Shown: positions 51,138 to 62,471 of the stretch, piece after piece
How the letters are laid out: each line of letters opens with the position of its first letter
Numbering within the stretch: position 1 is the stretch's first letter
Assembly: GCF_014201905.1 (NCBI RefSeq)
Contig: NZ_JACHFM010000001.1
Span: 634,994-698,993 of the forward strand
Reading direction: 5' to 3'
Origin: Amaricoccus macauensis
Lineage (GTDB): Bacteria; Pseudomonadota; Alphaproteobacteria; Rhodobacterales; Rhodobacteraceae
Length of the DNA stretch: 64,000 nucleotides
The notes under the pieces: model-generated
Databases searched by the model: none
What the model saw: the letters and a program-made list of their open reading frames with translations, nothing else
Told to the model about the DNA's origin: nothing
Made by a program: the position numbers and the translations under genes

Positions 51138-51959
51138 TCAGTCGGCTTCCCCGAGAAGCGCCGCGACGAGCGGCGATCCCGGCTCGATCAGGGAGTCGAG
51201 CACGTCGAAATGGTGCAGTCCGGGTTCGATCGTCAGCCGCGTGTCGACCCCGAGCCCGGTCCAGACGTTCGCCATCAGCATCGACTGGCGAACGAATTCC
51301 GGCCGCTCGTCGCCCCCCACCCAGACATGCAACGGCGGCGCGCCCGCGATCGGCTCGCAGAGGCTCGGGCTCTCGGCCCGCGCCTCTGCGAGGTCCAGCG
51401 CAAGGACCGCATAAGTGGTGGTCAGCATCAGCGGCCGCAGATCGAAAAGCCCGCTGATCGGCACCACACGGGCAATACGCGCCCGCTCGTAGACCGTCAG
51501 CGCGCTGTCGTCGCAGACCATGCGCGCCGCCAGATGTCCGCCGGCCGAGTGTCCCGTGAGCACGATCGGTCCGCCCACCTCCCGTGCCGCCACCGAAACG
51601 GCGCGGGCAATCGCCGCGGTGATTTCCGAAATCCGCACCGTCGGCGCCAGCCGGTAGCCGGGAAACGCCATGGCCCAGCCACGCGCGATCGCGCCCGCCG
51701 CCAGATGCGACCAGTCCGCCGGCCCGAACTTCAGCCAGAAGCCGCCATGCACGAAGATGACGAGCCCTTTCGGAGGACCCTCGGGCAGGAACAGCTCCAC
51801 CACGTCCCGCGCATCCGGCCCGTAGGTGAGGGTGCGGAACCTCGCCTCGTCGAAGCCCGCCCGCCATGCGGCCGAATCCCGTGCGAGCCGCGCCGGGAAC
51901 CCCGCGCCGTCCGGGATATGCACCGCGTTGGCGTAGGCGTCGTCCCAGTCTGTAATCAT
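51138..51959 (-). CDS. Alpha/beta hydrolase, kynurenine formamidase-like
   Basis: The 273-residue enzyme has the oxyanion motif FVHGGFWLKFGP, the nucleophile elbow GHSAGGHLAAR, an acid in VWVGGDE, and a catalytic His in GLHHFDVLD. The HGGFW form and size fit the arylformamidase/kynurenine formamidase-like esterase group. An in-frame ATG at 52016 is less likely than 51959. No tryptophan pathway genes are adjacent, so substrate is open. Confidence 0.82.
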   Translation of the reverse strand: MITDWDDAYANAVHIPDGAGFPARLARDSAAWRAGFDEARFRTLTYGPDARDVVELFLPEGPPKGLVIFVHGGFWLKFGPADWSHLAAGAIARGWAMAFPGYRLAPTVRISEITAAIARAVSVAAREVGGPIVLTGHSAGGHLAARMVCDDSALTVYERARIARVVPISGLFDLRPLMLTTTYAVLALDLAEARAESPSLCEPIAGAPPLHVWVGGDERPEFVRQSMLMANVWTGLGVDTRLTIEPGLHHFDVLDSLIEPGSPLVAALLGEAD

Positions 51960-52067
51960 CCCGCTCCCCGCGCTGCTCGGAGAGGCGAGCCTGCCGACGC
52001 GCCACGCGGGATGCAACCCGTGAACCGCGCGCCCCGAGGCCGGAACGCCGAGGCCCGGATGCGCGCT

Positions 52068-52304
52068 TCAGAACGCGCGGAAGGTCAGGGTCGTCAGGCT
52101 GCGGTCGACGTGCGGAATGTCGAGGATACGCTCGTTGATGTAGCGGCCAATATCCTCGTCCTCGGGGATGTAGACCTTCAGCATCAGGTCGTACTCGCCG
52201 CTGGTCGAATAGAGCTCCGAGGCAAACTCCCGGTCATAGATCGCATCCGCCACCTCGTAGGTGCGGCCCGGCCGGCAGCGCAGCTGGATGAAGACGCAGT
52301 TCAT
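52068..52304 (-). CDS. Stand-alone Lrp/AsnC ligand-binding domain protein
   Basis: The 78-residue protein consists only of the RAM/Lrp sensor fold: VFIQLRCRPGRTYEVADAIYD, STSGEYDLMLKVYIPEDED, IPHVDRSLTTLTF. The DNA-binding half of Lrp is absent. GGGAG lies upstream of ATG 52304. Such single-domain proteins form multimers and may sense amino acids or modify full-length Lrp proteins. Confidence 0.85.
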   Translation of the reverse strand: MNCVFIQLRCRPGRTYEVADAIYDREFASELYSTSGEYDLMLKVYIPEDEDIGRYINERILDIPHVDRSLTTLTFRAF

Positions 52305-52369
52305 GGACTCTCCCTTCGGACTCCCACGATGCAGGCGGCCACCGGCGGTTGCAATCGGGATCTCGCGGC

Positions 52370-53071
52370 TCAGGGCAGCACCGCGGCGGCGAGAACCGGC
52401 CCCATGCGCACCGTCTGCACGACGATCGCGAGCGGCCCCGCTGGCGCATCGTCCACGGTCACCTCGAAGGCCGCCTCGCCGTCCCAGCGTCCCACGGTGC
52501 GCCAGTTCGTGACGATGTTGGCGTAGGTGATTTCCTGCCCTGCATTGTCGCCCGTCTCGATCGCGACCGTCTCCGAAGGAATGTACGAGACCACGTGCAC
52601 CTCCGCCGGGCCGACCGGGTCCGCGACCGGCTGCATCCGGATTGTCAGCGTCACGTCCTTGCGTTCGGCGCTCACCGTCGCCCTTGCCACCTCGGCCTTG
52701 CGCCGGGCGATGTCGGCGAGGATCGCCTGCGCATCGTGCCCTTTCAGCTGCTCCTGGCCCTGCACCACCATCTGCGGCGTGTAGAGCGTCCGGCTGCCCG
52801 CGGCACGGGCGTAGGCCTTCTGCCGCGCCGTGTGCTCGGGGCTGCCGAACTTGTCCTTCCAGCCCATGTAGTCCCAGTAGTCGACGTGCAGCGCGAGCGC
52901 GATCACCCCGTCGAGCGTGGCGAGTTCGCCGAAAAGCGCATCCGCCGGCGGGCAGGCGATACACCCCTGACTGGTGTAGAGCTCGACCACCACCGGCGTC
53001 GGGGTCTCCTGAGCGCGCACCGCCGGTGCCGCCGCGAGGAGAAGAGTGAAGAAAGTCGGTATTGAACGCAT
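52370..53071 (-). CDS. DUF1223 thioredoxin-like secreted protein
   Basis: The 233-residue protein has a signal peptide (FFTLLLAAAPAVRA) and a thioredoxin-like N-terminal half with ELYTSQGCIACPPAD (C-x2-C) and HVDYWDYMGWKDKF, the DUF1223 hallmarks. It probably acts in periplasmic redox or metal handling. It follows aconitase on the same strand, an order seen in other Rhodobacterales, and a hairpin lies between them. Confidence 0.85.
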   Translation of the reverse strand: MRSIPTFFTLLLAAAPAVRAQETPTPVVVELYTSQGCIACPPADALFGELATLDGVIALALHVDYWDYMGWKDKFGSPEHTARQKAYARAAGSRTLYTPQMVVQGQEQLKGHDAQAILADIARRKAEVARATVSAERKDVTLTIRMQPVADPVGPAEVHVVSYIPSETVAIETGDNAGQEITYANIVTNWRTVGRWDGEAAFEVTVDDAPAGPLAIVVQTVRMGPVLAAAVLP

Positions 53072-53145
53072 TTCAGACCGTCGCGCCTGCCCTGTCGGAC
53101 TTGGTAGCCCGGGGCGCCCTGACAGCGCCAGTCAAGCCTTCGAGA

Positions 53146-53171
53146 GGGCGGCGGCGTTCCCGCCGCCGCCC
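53146..53171 (-). terminator. Hairpin after acnA
   Basis: GGGCGGCGGCG and CGCCGCCGCCC pair perfectly over 11 bp around a TTCC loop, 7 nt past the acnA stop. No T-run follows on the minus strand. Confidence 0.55.
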
Positions 53172-53178
53172 GTCCGTG

Positions 53179-55935
<2,757 letters not shown>

Positions 55936-56060
55936 CTTGCCTCCGGGCGTAGGGTGGGCTGGACGGGAACTGGCTCTGATATGACGCATCCGCCTGCCTC
56001 CCGCAAGTACTGCAGCTGCGAAAAGCATACCATCGCATACAAATTTTCCCGGCCACCCGG

Positions 56061-57173
56061 TCAGCCGCTGTCGGACCCTGCCCTGACGTTTGGCCCGGGC
56101 AGCGGGAAACCGGCTCCACAACCGGGAAAATTCACCCGCGCGATGGCCGCGCCGTCCCGAATCACAAGATCGAGCTCCCATTCGAGCCGATCGACCGTGG
56201 TGCGGGCGATACCGAGCCCCAGTCCACTTCCCGTTGACCCGGCCCCCCTCGCGAAGCGCCCCTCGCGAAAGGCCGACCCCGGTGCGACCGGAGTCGCGAT
56301 CTCGACCGATGGCGCCGGCCCGACAGTCACGCGCACTGGCCCCACCCTATGCTCGCAGGCATTGCGCAGCAGGTTTCCGAGCACCAGCGCCACCGCGTCG
56401 GGATCGGCCGCCACCTCGACCACCTCGAGGTCGCCATCATCGAGCAGGACCGGACACCCCGGGAGATCGGCAATCAGCAGGCGAAGCACCTGCAACAGAT
56501 CGCACCGGTCGCCCTCGCGGCCGATCCCCGCCTCCGCCCGCGCCAGTTCGAGCAGCCGCTCGACCAGCGCCGTCACCTTCGCCACCGCCGCCACCACCGC
56601 CCGGGCCGCTTTCGGGCCGCCCCGGCCCTCGGCGATGATCTGGGCCTGCGCCGCGGCGACCGCGAGCGGCGTGCGCAACTCGTGGGCAGCGTTCGCCGAG
56701 AAATCCCGCTCCGCCGCGAGAAGCGCCTCGATCCGGACCAGATAGCGATCGAGCGCGCGCGGGATCGGCCGTAACTCGTCCGGCAGTCCCTCCGCCTGGA
56801 TCGACGACAGATCCGACGCCCGTCGCTGATCCAGCTCGGCCACGAAGGTCGCCACGGGCGCAAGCGCGCCGCTGAGCGTGCGGACCACGACGAGAAGCAC
56901 ACCGCAAGCAGCGGCACCGGCATTGCAAGCCAGACCCGTGCTGCCTCCCGGAACTCCTCGCTGCGCAACGTCAGCGGCCGCCCGATTTCCACCGCAAGAC
57001 CCGCTGGCGTGGTCGTCCGCGCAACCTCACGAACGCCGTCGGCGGAGAGTGCCGGCCACGGCGCCTCGCCCGGCGGCCAGCACCAGGCACCAGACGATGG
57101 TCGTGGCAGCAAGGATGCGCCCGGCGAGCCGCCGCCTGAGCGACCAGGCCCGAGGCTGGCCGGAGCTTTTCAC
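56061..57173 (-). pseudogene. Two-component sensor kinase, frameshifted
   Basis: Reading from GTG 57173 (overlapping the regulator stop) gives the start of a QseC/TctE-like kinase (RRRLAGRILAATTIVWCLVLAAG), then the frame is lost near 57060-57080. A second frame carries REVARTTTPAGLAVEIGRP and LRSEEFREAARVWLAMPVPLLAV, and a third begins near 56905 with LLVVVRTLSGALAPVATF. The third holds the intact kinase core: FSANAAHELRTPL (phospho-His), LGNLLRNACEH (N box), [10 protein letters not shown] (G box). At least two indels are needed. Either the gene is decaying or this stretch has assembly errors. Confidence 0.8.
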
Positions 57174-57821
57174 CGCACCAGATACCCAAGGCCGCGGCGG
57201 GTCTCGATCACGTCGGCGCCGAGCTTGCCGCGCAGCCGCGAGACGTAGACCTCGACGGCATTGCCGGCGATCTCTTCATCGAAGGAGTAGAGCGCGTCTT
57301 CGAGCATGGCCCGCGACTGTACCCGGCCCCGCGCCGCCACCAGCAACGCCAGCACCGCCCACTCGCGCGCCGTCAGCCGGACCTCCCCGCCCGGCCCGTA
57401 AACCCGCCGGCCCGCCAGATCGACGCGCAGCGCGCCGAGACCGACCTCGGTCGCCCCCGCCGCGGTCGCCCCGGCGCACATGAGCCCGGAGCCGCGCCTC
57501 GATCTCGGCGAGATCGAACGGCTTCCCCACATAGTCATCCGCCCCGGCATCAAGCCCGGCGATCCGATCGGAAATGCGGTCCCGCGCCGTGGCGATCAGG
57601 ATCGGCGTGCGGTTGCCGCGCGCGCTCGGCCCGCAGCAGATCGAGGCCCGACCCGTCCGGCAGACCGAGATCAAGCACCGCGGCGGCATAGTCGGTGGCC
57701 GGAACGCCGCGGCCGCCTCGGCCACGGTCGCCACGTGATCCACCGCGTGCCCCTCGCCACGCAGATGACGCAGCAGGGCGTCCGCCAGATCCTCGGCGTC
57801 CTCGACGACGAGCAAGCGCAT
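57170..57821 (-). pseudogene. OmpR-family response regulator, frameshifted
   Basis: The start MRLLVVEDAEDLADALLRHL is a good receiver domain. Between about 57700 and 57620 the protein continues in another frame (YAAAVLDLGLPDGSGLDLLR, with the phospho-acceptor Asp), then returns to the first frame (ILIATARDRISDRIAGLDAGADDYVGKPF). A third shift near 57465 leads to the winged helix (LTAREWAVLALLVAARGRV, NAVEVYVSRLRGKLGA). The first two shifts compensate each other. The pattern fits small indels in GC runs such as GCGCGCGC. It forms a unit with the kinase pseudogene. Confidence 0.8.
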
Positions 57822-58028
57822 GCCTCGATGCTTAGGCGACAGCGCGCGACGCCGAAAGCCCCTCCCGGACCACGGCAGGAACCACGGCAAGGATCGCGGG
57901 CCGCCGGTCAGGCGGTGGGACGATCGTCACTGGCCCGTCACCGGCCTGTCACGATCCAATCACCGCTGCACCGTAAGCGTGGCGCAAGCTTGGCCGGCGA
58001 AAGCGGCGGCGTTGAGCAGGAGAGTCCC

Positions 58029-58610
58029 ATGTTTTGCTTCCGCCCTTCCCGCCCGTGGCGGGTGGTGTTCACGACCCTTGGAGTGGCGCTCGCGGCGCTG
58101 ATCGCCTGGCCGATCTGGCTGCAACTGTCAGGCAACTTCCACGCCGTGGTCCCCGGCGAGGTCTACCGCGCCGCCCAGCCGGAGCCCGAAGACCTGCGCC
58201 GCTGGGCGGAGGATCGGGGGATCCGCAGCGTGCTGAACCTCCGCGGCACCGACGAGAGCAGCGAGTGGTATCGGCAGGAGGCGAGCGTCGCTGACGATCT
58301 CGGACTGGAGCTCGCGGACTTCCCCATGTCGGCACGAAGGAACCCCGGGCTGGAGCGCATGGACGAACTCGTGGCCCTGATGCGCAGTCTGCCCAAGCCG
58401 CTTCTCATCCACTGCATGAGCGGCGCCGACCGGACCGGGCTCGCCTCCGCGCTCTACCTCGCCGCGATCGCCGACGCCGGCGAGACCGCCGCCGAAGGGC
58501 AGCTCTCCTTCGCCTATGGCCACGTGGGCATACCTGTCGTATCGGCGGCGTGGGCAATGGATGAGGCGTGGGAAGAACGAGAGGCGAGCCTCGACCACCC
58601 CGAAGGCTGA
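58029..58610 (+). CDS. Membrane-anchored dual-specificity/tyrosine phosphatase
   Basis: The 193-residue protein starts with a basic segment and one membrane helix (VVFTTLGVALAALIAWPIWL), then a phosphatase domain with the lead-in VYRAAQPEPEDLRRW, the loop IRSVLNLRGTDESSEWY and the active-site C-x5-R in IHCMSGADRTGLAS. Relatives dephosphorylate proteins, inositol phosphates or polysaccharide-linked phosphates. GGAGAG is 5 nt before the ATG. It is divergent from the broken two-component system and faces the SYLF gene, with copy 2 of the repeat in between. Confidence 0.85.
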   Translation: MFCFRPSRPWRVVFTTLGVALAALIAWPIWLQLSGNFHAVVPGEVYRAAQPEPEDLRRWAEDRGIRSVLNLRGTDESSEWYRQEASVADDLGLELADFPMSARRNPGLERMDELVALMRSLPKPLLIHCMSGADRTGLASALYLAAIADAGETAAEGQLSFAYGHVGIPVVSAAWAMDEAWEEREASLDHPEG

Positions 58611-58644
58611 GCAACAACCGCACGGACCCGCGCCGCGCGCGTCA

Positions 58645-58827
58645 CCGGCTTTCATACTGGCAGAAACCCTATCGGGCAGGGACGAGGGGCCCCGCCAACA
58701 GGCGGGGAGAAACTCCCTTCTTCACGGGCGAAGCCCGTTCCGCCGGAGCGGAGCCGCAAAGGCGGCGAAGCGTCAAGCGCCGGCCGAGCGGGAGCCCGGC
58801 AGGGCTCCCCGAGGCTGGCGCTCCCCC
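58645..58827 (+). repeat. Structured dispersed repeat, copy 2
   Basis: Matches 24601-24781 in the same orientation. The hairpins CCCCGCC-AACA-GGCGGGG and GCCGC-AAAG-GCGGC are identical, the second hairpin has a GAA loop instead of GCAA, and the last one is GGGAGCCC-GG-CA-GGGCTCCC, a different sequence that still pairs. Again it fills the space between two convergent genes (phosphatase and SYLF). Confidence 0.8.
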
Positions 58828-58855
58828 GGCTGGTCCGGGTCCGGGCGTGCCCGGC

Positions 58856-59419
58856 TCAGCGGACGATCCGGCTGTACTTCGCGCCCGCAAGGCTCGCGTC
58901 GGCGATCAGCCCGCGCTGCCCGAAGACCACCTCGATGATCGGCCGGTTGATCTGCGTCGAGGTGACGCCCGCCGCAGCCCCGTCCTTCTGGAACGCGACC
59001 GCCGCGTCCACCCCGAGCTCCCAGCCGTCGGAAACCCGGAAGTCCTGCAACGCCTGCTCGGTCATGAAGAACAGCGCCTGATTGAACGCCGTCGCACCGA
59101 TGGTCAGCCCGATGCCCGCGGCCGAGATCGAATAGTAGTCGACCTTCGCCGGTCCGATCATCAGCGCACCCTCGCCATAGGCGCCGGAGGCGATGAGCCC
59201 GATCTTGCGGATGTTCGGGATGATGAGAATGCCCTTGGCCTGCGCCGCGAGCTCCGTCGCGCCGGGTACCGTGGCGTAGAGCTCGTTCAGCGCGTCATCC
59301 ACCTCGCGGTCGATGCGTGCGCGGCCGGAGTCACCCGGAACCGGCGGCCGCGATGTACAGGCGGCGAGCGCGCCGGCGCCGGCCAGCGCCAGAATGCTGC
59401 GTCGGGTCAGGGACGTCAT
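58856..59419 (-). CDS. SYLF/Ysc84-domain lipoprotein
   Basis: The 187-residue protein has a twin-arginine-like start (TRRSILALAGAGALAAC) with lipobox LAAC, then the SYLF lipid-binding domain: AKGILIIPNIRKIGLIASGAYGEG and SISAAGIGLTIGATAFNQALFFM. Bacterial members are periplasmic or outer membrane proteins of unknown role, and their eukaryotic relatives bind phosphoinositides. ATG 59419 is preferred over 59440. Confidence 0.85.
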   Translation of the reverse strand: MTSLTRRSILALAGAGALAACTSRPPVPGDSGRARIDREVDDALNELYATVPGATELAAQAKGILIIPNIRKIGLIASGAYGEGALMIGPAKVDYYSISAAGIGLTIGATAFNQALFFMTEQALQDFRVSDGWELGVDAAVAFQKDGAAAGVTSTQINRPIIEVVFGQRGLIADASLAGAKYSRIVR

Positions 59420-59595
59420 GGACGGGCTCCTCTCGTGCACACTGCCTCACGGCCGGTCACGGGTGCCGGCTTCGGTTTTCGTCTTACACGCGCCTCGCGG
59501 CCCCGCCAAGCCGGGGATACGCTCGCGGAAGACTGATTGCATCCCGACCCTTCCTCCAATTGCGCCGCCGCCGCCGCGCCGGTAGAACCCCGGCC

Positions 59596-60324
59596 ATGTC
59601 GCTCTGGAGATACGCCAACCCCGCCGAGTTCATGCGCATCAGCGGTCCGGTCCTGCCGGTCCTCTGGGCGGGGGCGGGAGTGTGCCTGCTCGTCGGCCTC
59701 GGATGGGGCCTCTTCCTCACCCCCAACGACTACCAGCAGGGAGCGACGGTGAAGATCCTCTTCATCCACGTCCCCGCCGCGCTCATGGCGATCAACGCCT
59801 GGCTGATGATGCTCGTCGCCTCGCTGATCTGGTTCATCCGCCGCCACCACGTCTCGGCGCTCGCCGCCCGCGCCGCGGCGCCCGTCGGCGCCACGATGAC
59901 GGTGATCGCCCTCGCCACGGGCGCGATCTGGGGTCAGCCCATGTGGGGCACCTGGTGGGCGTGGGATCCGCGCCTCACCTCGTTCTTCATCCTGTTCCTG
60001 TTCTACGTCGGCTACATCGCGCTCTGGAGTGCCATCGACGACCCCGACACCGCGGCTGACCTGACGGCCGTCCTCTGCTTCGTCGGCTCGGTCTTCGCGC
60101 TGCTCTCGCGCTACGCCGTGCTCTTCTGGAGCCAGGGCCTGCATCAGGGGGCGTCGCTCTCGGTCGATCGGGAGACGCATGTGGACGCGGCCTTCTACTA
60201 TCCGCTCGTCATCGCGATCGCCGGCTTCGTCCTGCTCTTCTTCGCACTCGTGCTGACCCGCACCCGCACCGAGATCCGCCTGCGCCGGATCCGGGCGCTG
60301 CAGGCGATCGAGGCGCGGGCATGA
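59596..60324 (+). CDS. ccmC: Heme exporter protein CcmC
   Basis: CcmC (242 residues, six membrane helices) carries heme to CcmE in cytochrome c maturation. The tryptophan-rich heme loop WGQPMWGTWWAWDPRLTS lies in the periplasm, flanked by His ligands in IHVPAALMAIN and the later VDRETHVDAAF region. The ccmD start overlaps its stop (ATGA). ccmA, ccmB, ccmE and ccmF are not in the window. Confidence 0.96.
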   Translation: MSLWRYANPAEFMRISGPVLPVLWAGAGVCLLVGLGWGLFLTPNDYQQGATVKILFIHVPAALMAINAWLMMLVASLIWFIRRHHVSALAARAAAPVGATMTVIALATGAIWGQPMWGTWWAWDPRLTSFFILFLFYVGYIALWSAIDDPDTAADLTAVLCFVGSVFALLSRYAVLFWSQGLHQGASLSVDRETHVDAAFYYPLVIAIAGFVLLFFALVLTRTRTEIRLRRIRALQAIEARA

Positions 60325-60482
60325 TCCTCGATCTCGGCAAGTACGCCGCCACGGTGCTCGGCGCCTACGCGGTCACGCTCGGCCTCATCGCGCTCCTCGT
60401 CGTGGCGAGCGTGCGCCGGGCGAGGCGGGCGCGGGCCGAGCTCGAGCGCCTCGAATCCGCACGGAGGACCCCGAATGGCTAA
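60321..60482 (+). CDS. ccmD: Heme exporter protein CcmD
   Basis: A 53-residue protein with one membrane helix (VLGAYAVTLGLIALLVVAS) and a basic/acidic C-terminal tail (RRARRARAELERLE), the CcmD pattern. It helps release holo-CcmE from the CcmABC complex. The start overlaps ccmC by 4 nt, and ccmG overlaps it by 8 nt. Confidence 0.9.
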   Translation: MILDLGKYAATVLGAYAVTLGLIALLVVASVRRARRARAELERLESARRTPNG

Positions 60483-61026
60483 CGGCCGGCGCAACGCCCT
60501 CCTCGCAATTCCGCCGCTGCTCTTCCTCGTCTTCGCGACAGTGGCCTTCATCGGCCTGCGCCGGGAAAACCCCGAGGAACTGCCGAGCGCTCTCGTCGGG
60601 CGCGAGGCCCCGAGCCTTGAGCGACTGACCGCGCTCCGCGACGATCCCGCGCCGACCAACGCCGACCTCACGGCGCCGGGCGTCAAGCTCGTCAACTTCT
60701 GGGCGAGCTGGTGCGCCCCCTGCCGCGTCGAGCATCCGCTCATCACCGCGCTCAGCGAGAGCGGCATCGAGGTGATCGGCATCAACTACAAGGACGACCC
60801 GAAGGCGGCGCTCGGCTTCCTGAAGGAATTGGGCGACCCCTATGCCCGCATCGGTGCCGACGCATCCGGGCGCACCGCGCTCGACTGGGGGATCTACGGC
60901 GTGCCGGAAACCTTCGTGATCGGCCCGAACGGCGAGGTCGTGCTGCGCTTCCCCGGCCCTCTCGATCCGAACACCATCGAGGACCGCATCAAGCCGGCGA
61001 TCGCCGCCGCCCTCGGCCAGGGTTAG
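60475..61026 (+). CDS. ccmG: Thiol:disulfide interchange protein CcmG (DsbE)
   Basis: The 183-residue membrane-anchored thioredoxin keeps apocytochrome c cysteines reduced. An N-terminal helix (ALLAIPPLLFLVFATVAFIG) precedes the domain with NFWASWCAPCRVEHP and the cis-proline loop IYGVPETFVIGPNG. The acidic groove residues typical of CcmG (GIEVIGINYKDD) are present. It completes the ccmCDG run. Confidence 0.95.
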   Translation: MANGRRNALLAIPPLLFLVFATVAFIGLRRENPEELPSALVGREAPSLERLTALRDDPAPTNADLTAPGVKLVNFWASWCAPCRVEHPLITALSESGIEVIGINYKDDPKAALGFLKELGDPYARIGADASGRTALDWGIYGVPETFVIGPNGEVVLRFPGPLDPNTIEDRIKPAIAAALGQG

Positions 61027-61038
61027 GCGAGGGCCGGC

Positions 61039-61311
61039 TCAGGCGCGCGCGAAGCGCTCGCGCGACTTCGCCCGCGCCTTCTCCGCCTCGGTCTCGCGGT
61101 CGCGTGGCGCCGCGTTGGTGACGAGCGCGGCGAGGAGCCGGCGCGACGCCGACGCGACCTCATCCACCGCGCGCTCGAACGCCGCCTCGTTGGCCTGCGA
61201 CGGACGGTTGTACCCGCTCACCTTGCGCACGAACTGCAACGACGCTGCCCGGATCTCGTCGTCAGTCGCCGGCGGCTCGAAGTTGTAGAGAACCCGGATG
61301 TTGCGGCACAT
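61039..61311 (-). CDS. DUF2277 protein
   Basis: The 90-residue protein starts MCRNIRVLYNFEPPATDDEI, the DUF2277 signature, with conserved NRPSQANEAAF. The function is unknown; relatives are widespread in alphaproteobacteria. ATG 61311 is chosen over 61371. It is convergent with ccmG. Confidence 0.88.
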   Translation of the reverse strand: MCRNIRVLYNFEPPATDDEIRAASLQFVRKVSGYNRPSQANEAAFERAVDEVASASRRLLAALVTNAAPRDRETEAEKARAKSRERFARA

Positions 61312-61504
61312 GGGTTGCCTCCCCTGATCTTGCCTGAGCCTGAACATGTCCCCCGACCCCGCCGCCGGCAACCCCCGGCCCCGAAGCCGCGCCGCCGGGG
61401 TCCGCGTTCGACCGCTACCCGCGCTGATACCCGCCCGAAACCACCCGGAAGACGAGCTAAGCCAATCAAGGATCTCCCCAAGGTAGATCTCGTTACATCA
61501 ATCG

Positions 61505-61514
61505 ACCGGCCGGT
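61505..61514. promoter_or_regulatory. Palindrome upstream of the malyl-CoA thioesterase gene
   Basis: ACCGGCCGGT is a perfect palindrome within a longer imperfect dyad (61503-61516), 76 nt before the start at 61590 and next to an AT-richer stretch. It could be an operator, but sequences of this type are common in GC-rich DNA. Confidence 0.3.
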
Positions 61515-61589
61515 TGACGAATTGTGGTCTTGTGCCGCCGCGCCGCCCTCGGCTATGCGGACCCCAGTGCAGCAGAGCCGGGGGACGCC

Positions 61590-62471
61590 ATGCCGCAGGA
61601 CGCCCATCCCTTCCGATCGGTGCTTTACATGCCGGGGTCGCGACCCCGCGCGCTTGAGAAAGCCCGGACGCTTGCGGCCGACGCGTTGATTCTCGACCTT
61701 GAGGATGCCGTCGCTCCCGCCGAGAAACCGAACGCCCGCGAGCTTGTCGCCGAAGCCGTCGAAGCCGGCGGCTATGGTAAGCGCAAGCTGCTCGTCCGGG
61801 TGAACGGCTTCGATACCGAATGGGGCGAAGCCGACATCGCCCGGGCCAGCGCGGCACAGCCCGACGCGATCCTTCTGCCCAAGGTCGAGTCGGCCGCCGA
61901 CATCGCCCGCGCGGCGCTCCTGATGGCCGATGCCGGTGCCGGGGAGCACGTGCGGATCTGGGCGATGATGGAGACGCCGCGCGGCGCGCTCAACGCCCTT
62001 GCCATCGCCGAATCGCACCCGCGCCTCGAGGGCTTCGTCCTCGGCACGAACGATCTCGTGAAGGATCTCGGCGCCGCGCACACGCCGGACCGCTTGCCCC
62101 TCGTCACCAGCCTCGGGCTCTGCCTGCTCGGGGCACGCGCCGCCGGTCTCGTCTGCGTCGATGGTGTCTACAACGCCTTCCAGGACGCCGAGGGCCTGCG
62201 CGCCGCCTGCGTTCAGGGCCGTGACATGGGCTTCGACGGCAAGACGCTGATCCACCCGGACCAGATCGCCATCGCCAACGAGGTCTTCGCGCCATCGACG
62301 GATGCGGTGGCGCTCGCCCGCCGTCAGGTCGAGGCGTTCGAGCAAGCCACTGCCCGCGGCGAGGGTGTCGCGGTGGTGGACGGGCGCATCGTCGAAAACC
62401 TGCACGTCGTCACGGCCAAGCGCCTGATCGAACGCGCCGAAACGATCGCCGCGCTGGAATCCGCGGCATGA
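61590..62471 (+). CDS. mcl2: HpcH/HpaI-family CoA-ester lyase, probable (3S)-malyl-CoA thioesterase
   Basis: The 293-residue TIM-barrel protein has the CitE-like RSVLYMPGSRPRALEKA, LILDLEDAVAPAEK, WAMMETPRGALNALAI and DGKTLIHPDQIAIANEVFAP with metal and CoA contacts. Relatives cleave malyl-CoA or hydrolyse it to malate and CoA. Placement in a run with nnrU, DUF1737 and mesaconyl-CoA hydratase matches the Rhodobacter ethylmalonyl-CoA pathway set, where Mcl2 acts as thioesterase. The choice of Mcl2 over Mcl1 rests on context and length. GGGGAC precedes the ATG. Confidence 0.78.
   Translation: MPQDAHPFRSVLYMPGSRPRALEKARTLAADALILDLEDAVAPAEKPNARELVAEAVEAGGYGKRKLLVRVNGFDTEWGEADIARASAAQPDAILLPKVESAADIARAALLMADAGAGEHVRIWAMMETPRGALNALAIAESHPRLEGFVLGTNDLVKDLGAAHTPDRLPLVTSLGLCLLGARAAGLVCVDGVYNAFQDAEGLRAACVQGRDMGFDGKTLIHPDQIAIANEVFAPSTDAVALARRQVEAFEQATARGEGVAVVDGRIVENLHVVTAKRLIERAETIAALESAA

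Noticed and set aside
53072-53178. A small gene between acnA and the DUF1223 gene
   Set aside because: Only a GC-rich hairpin and no start with a ribosome binding site.
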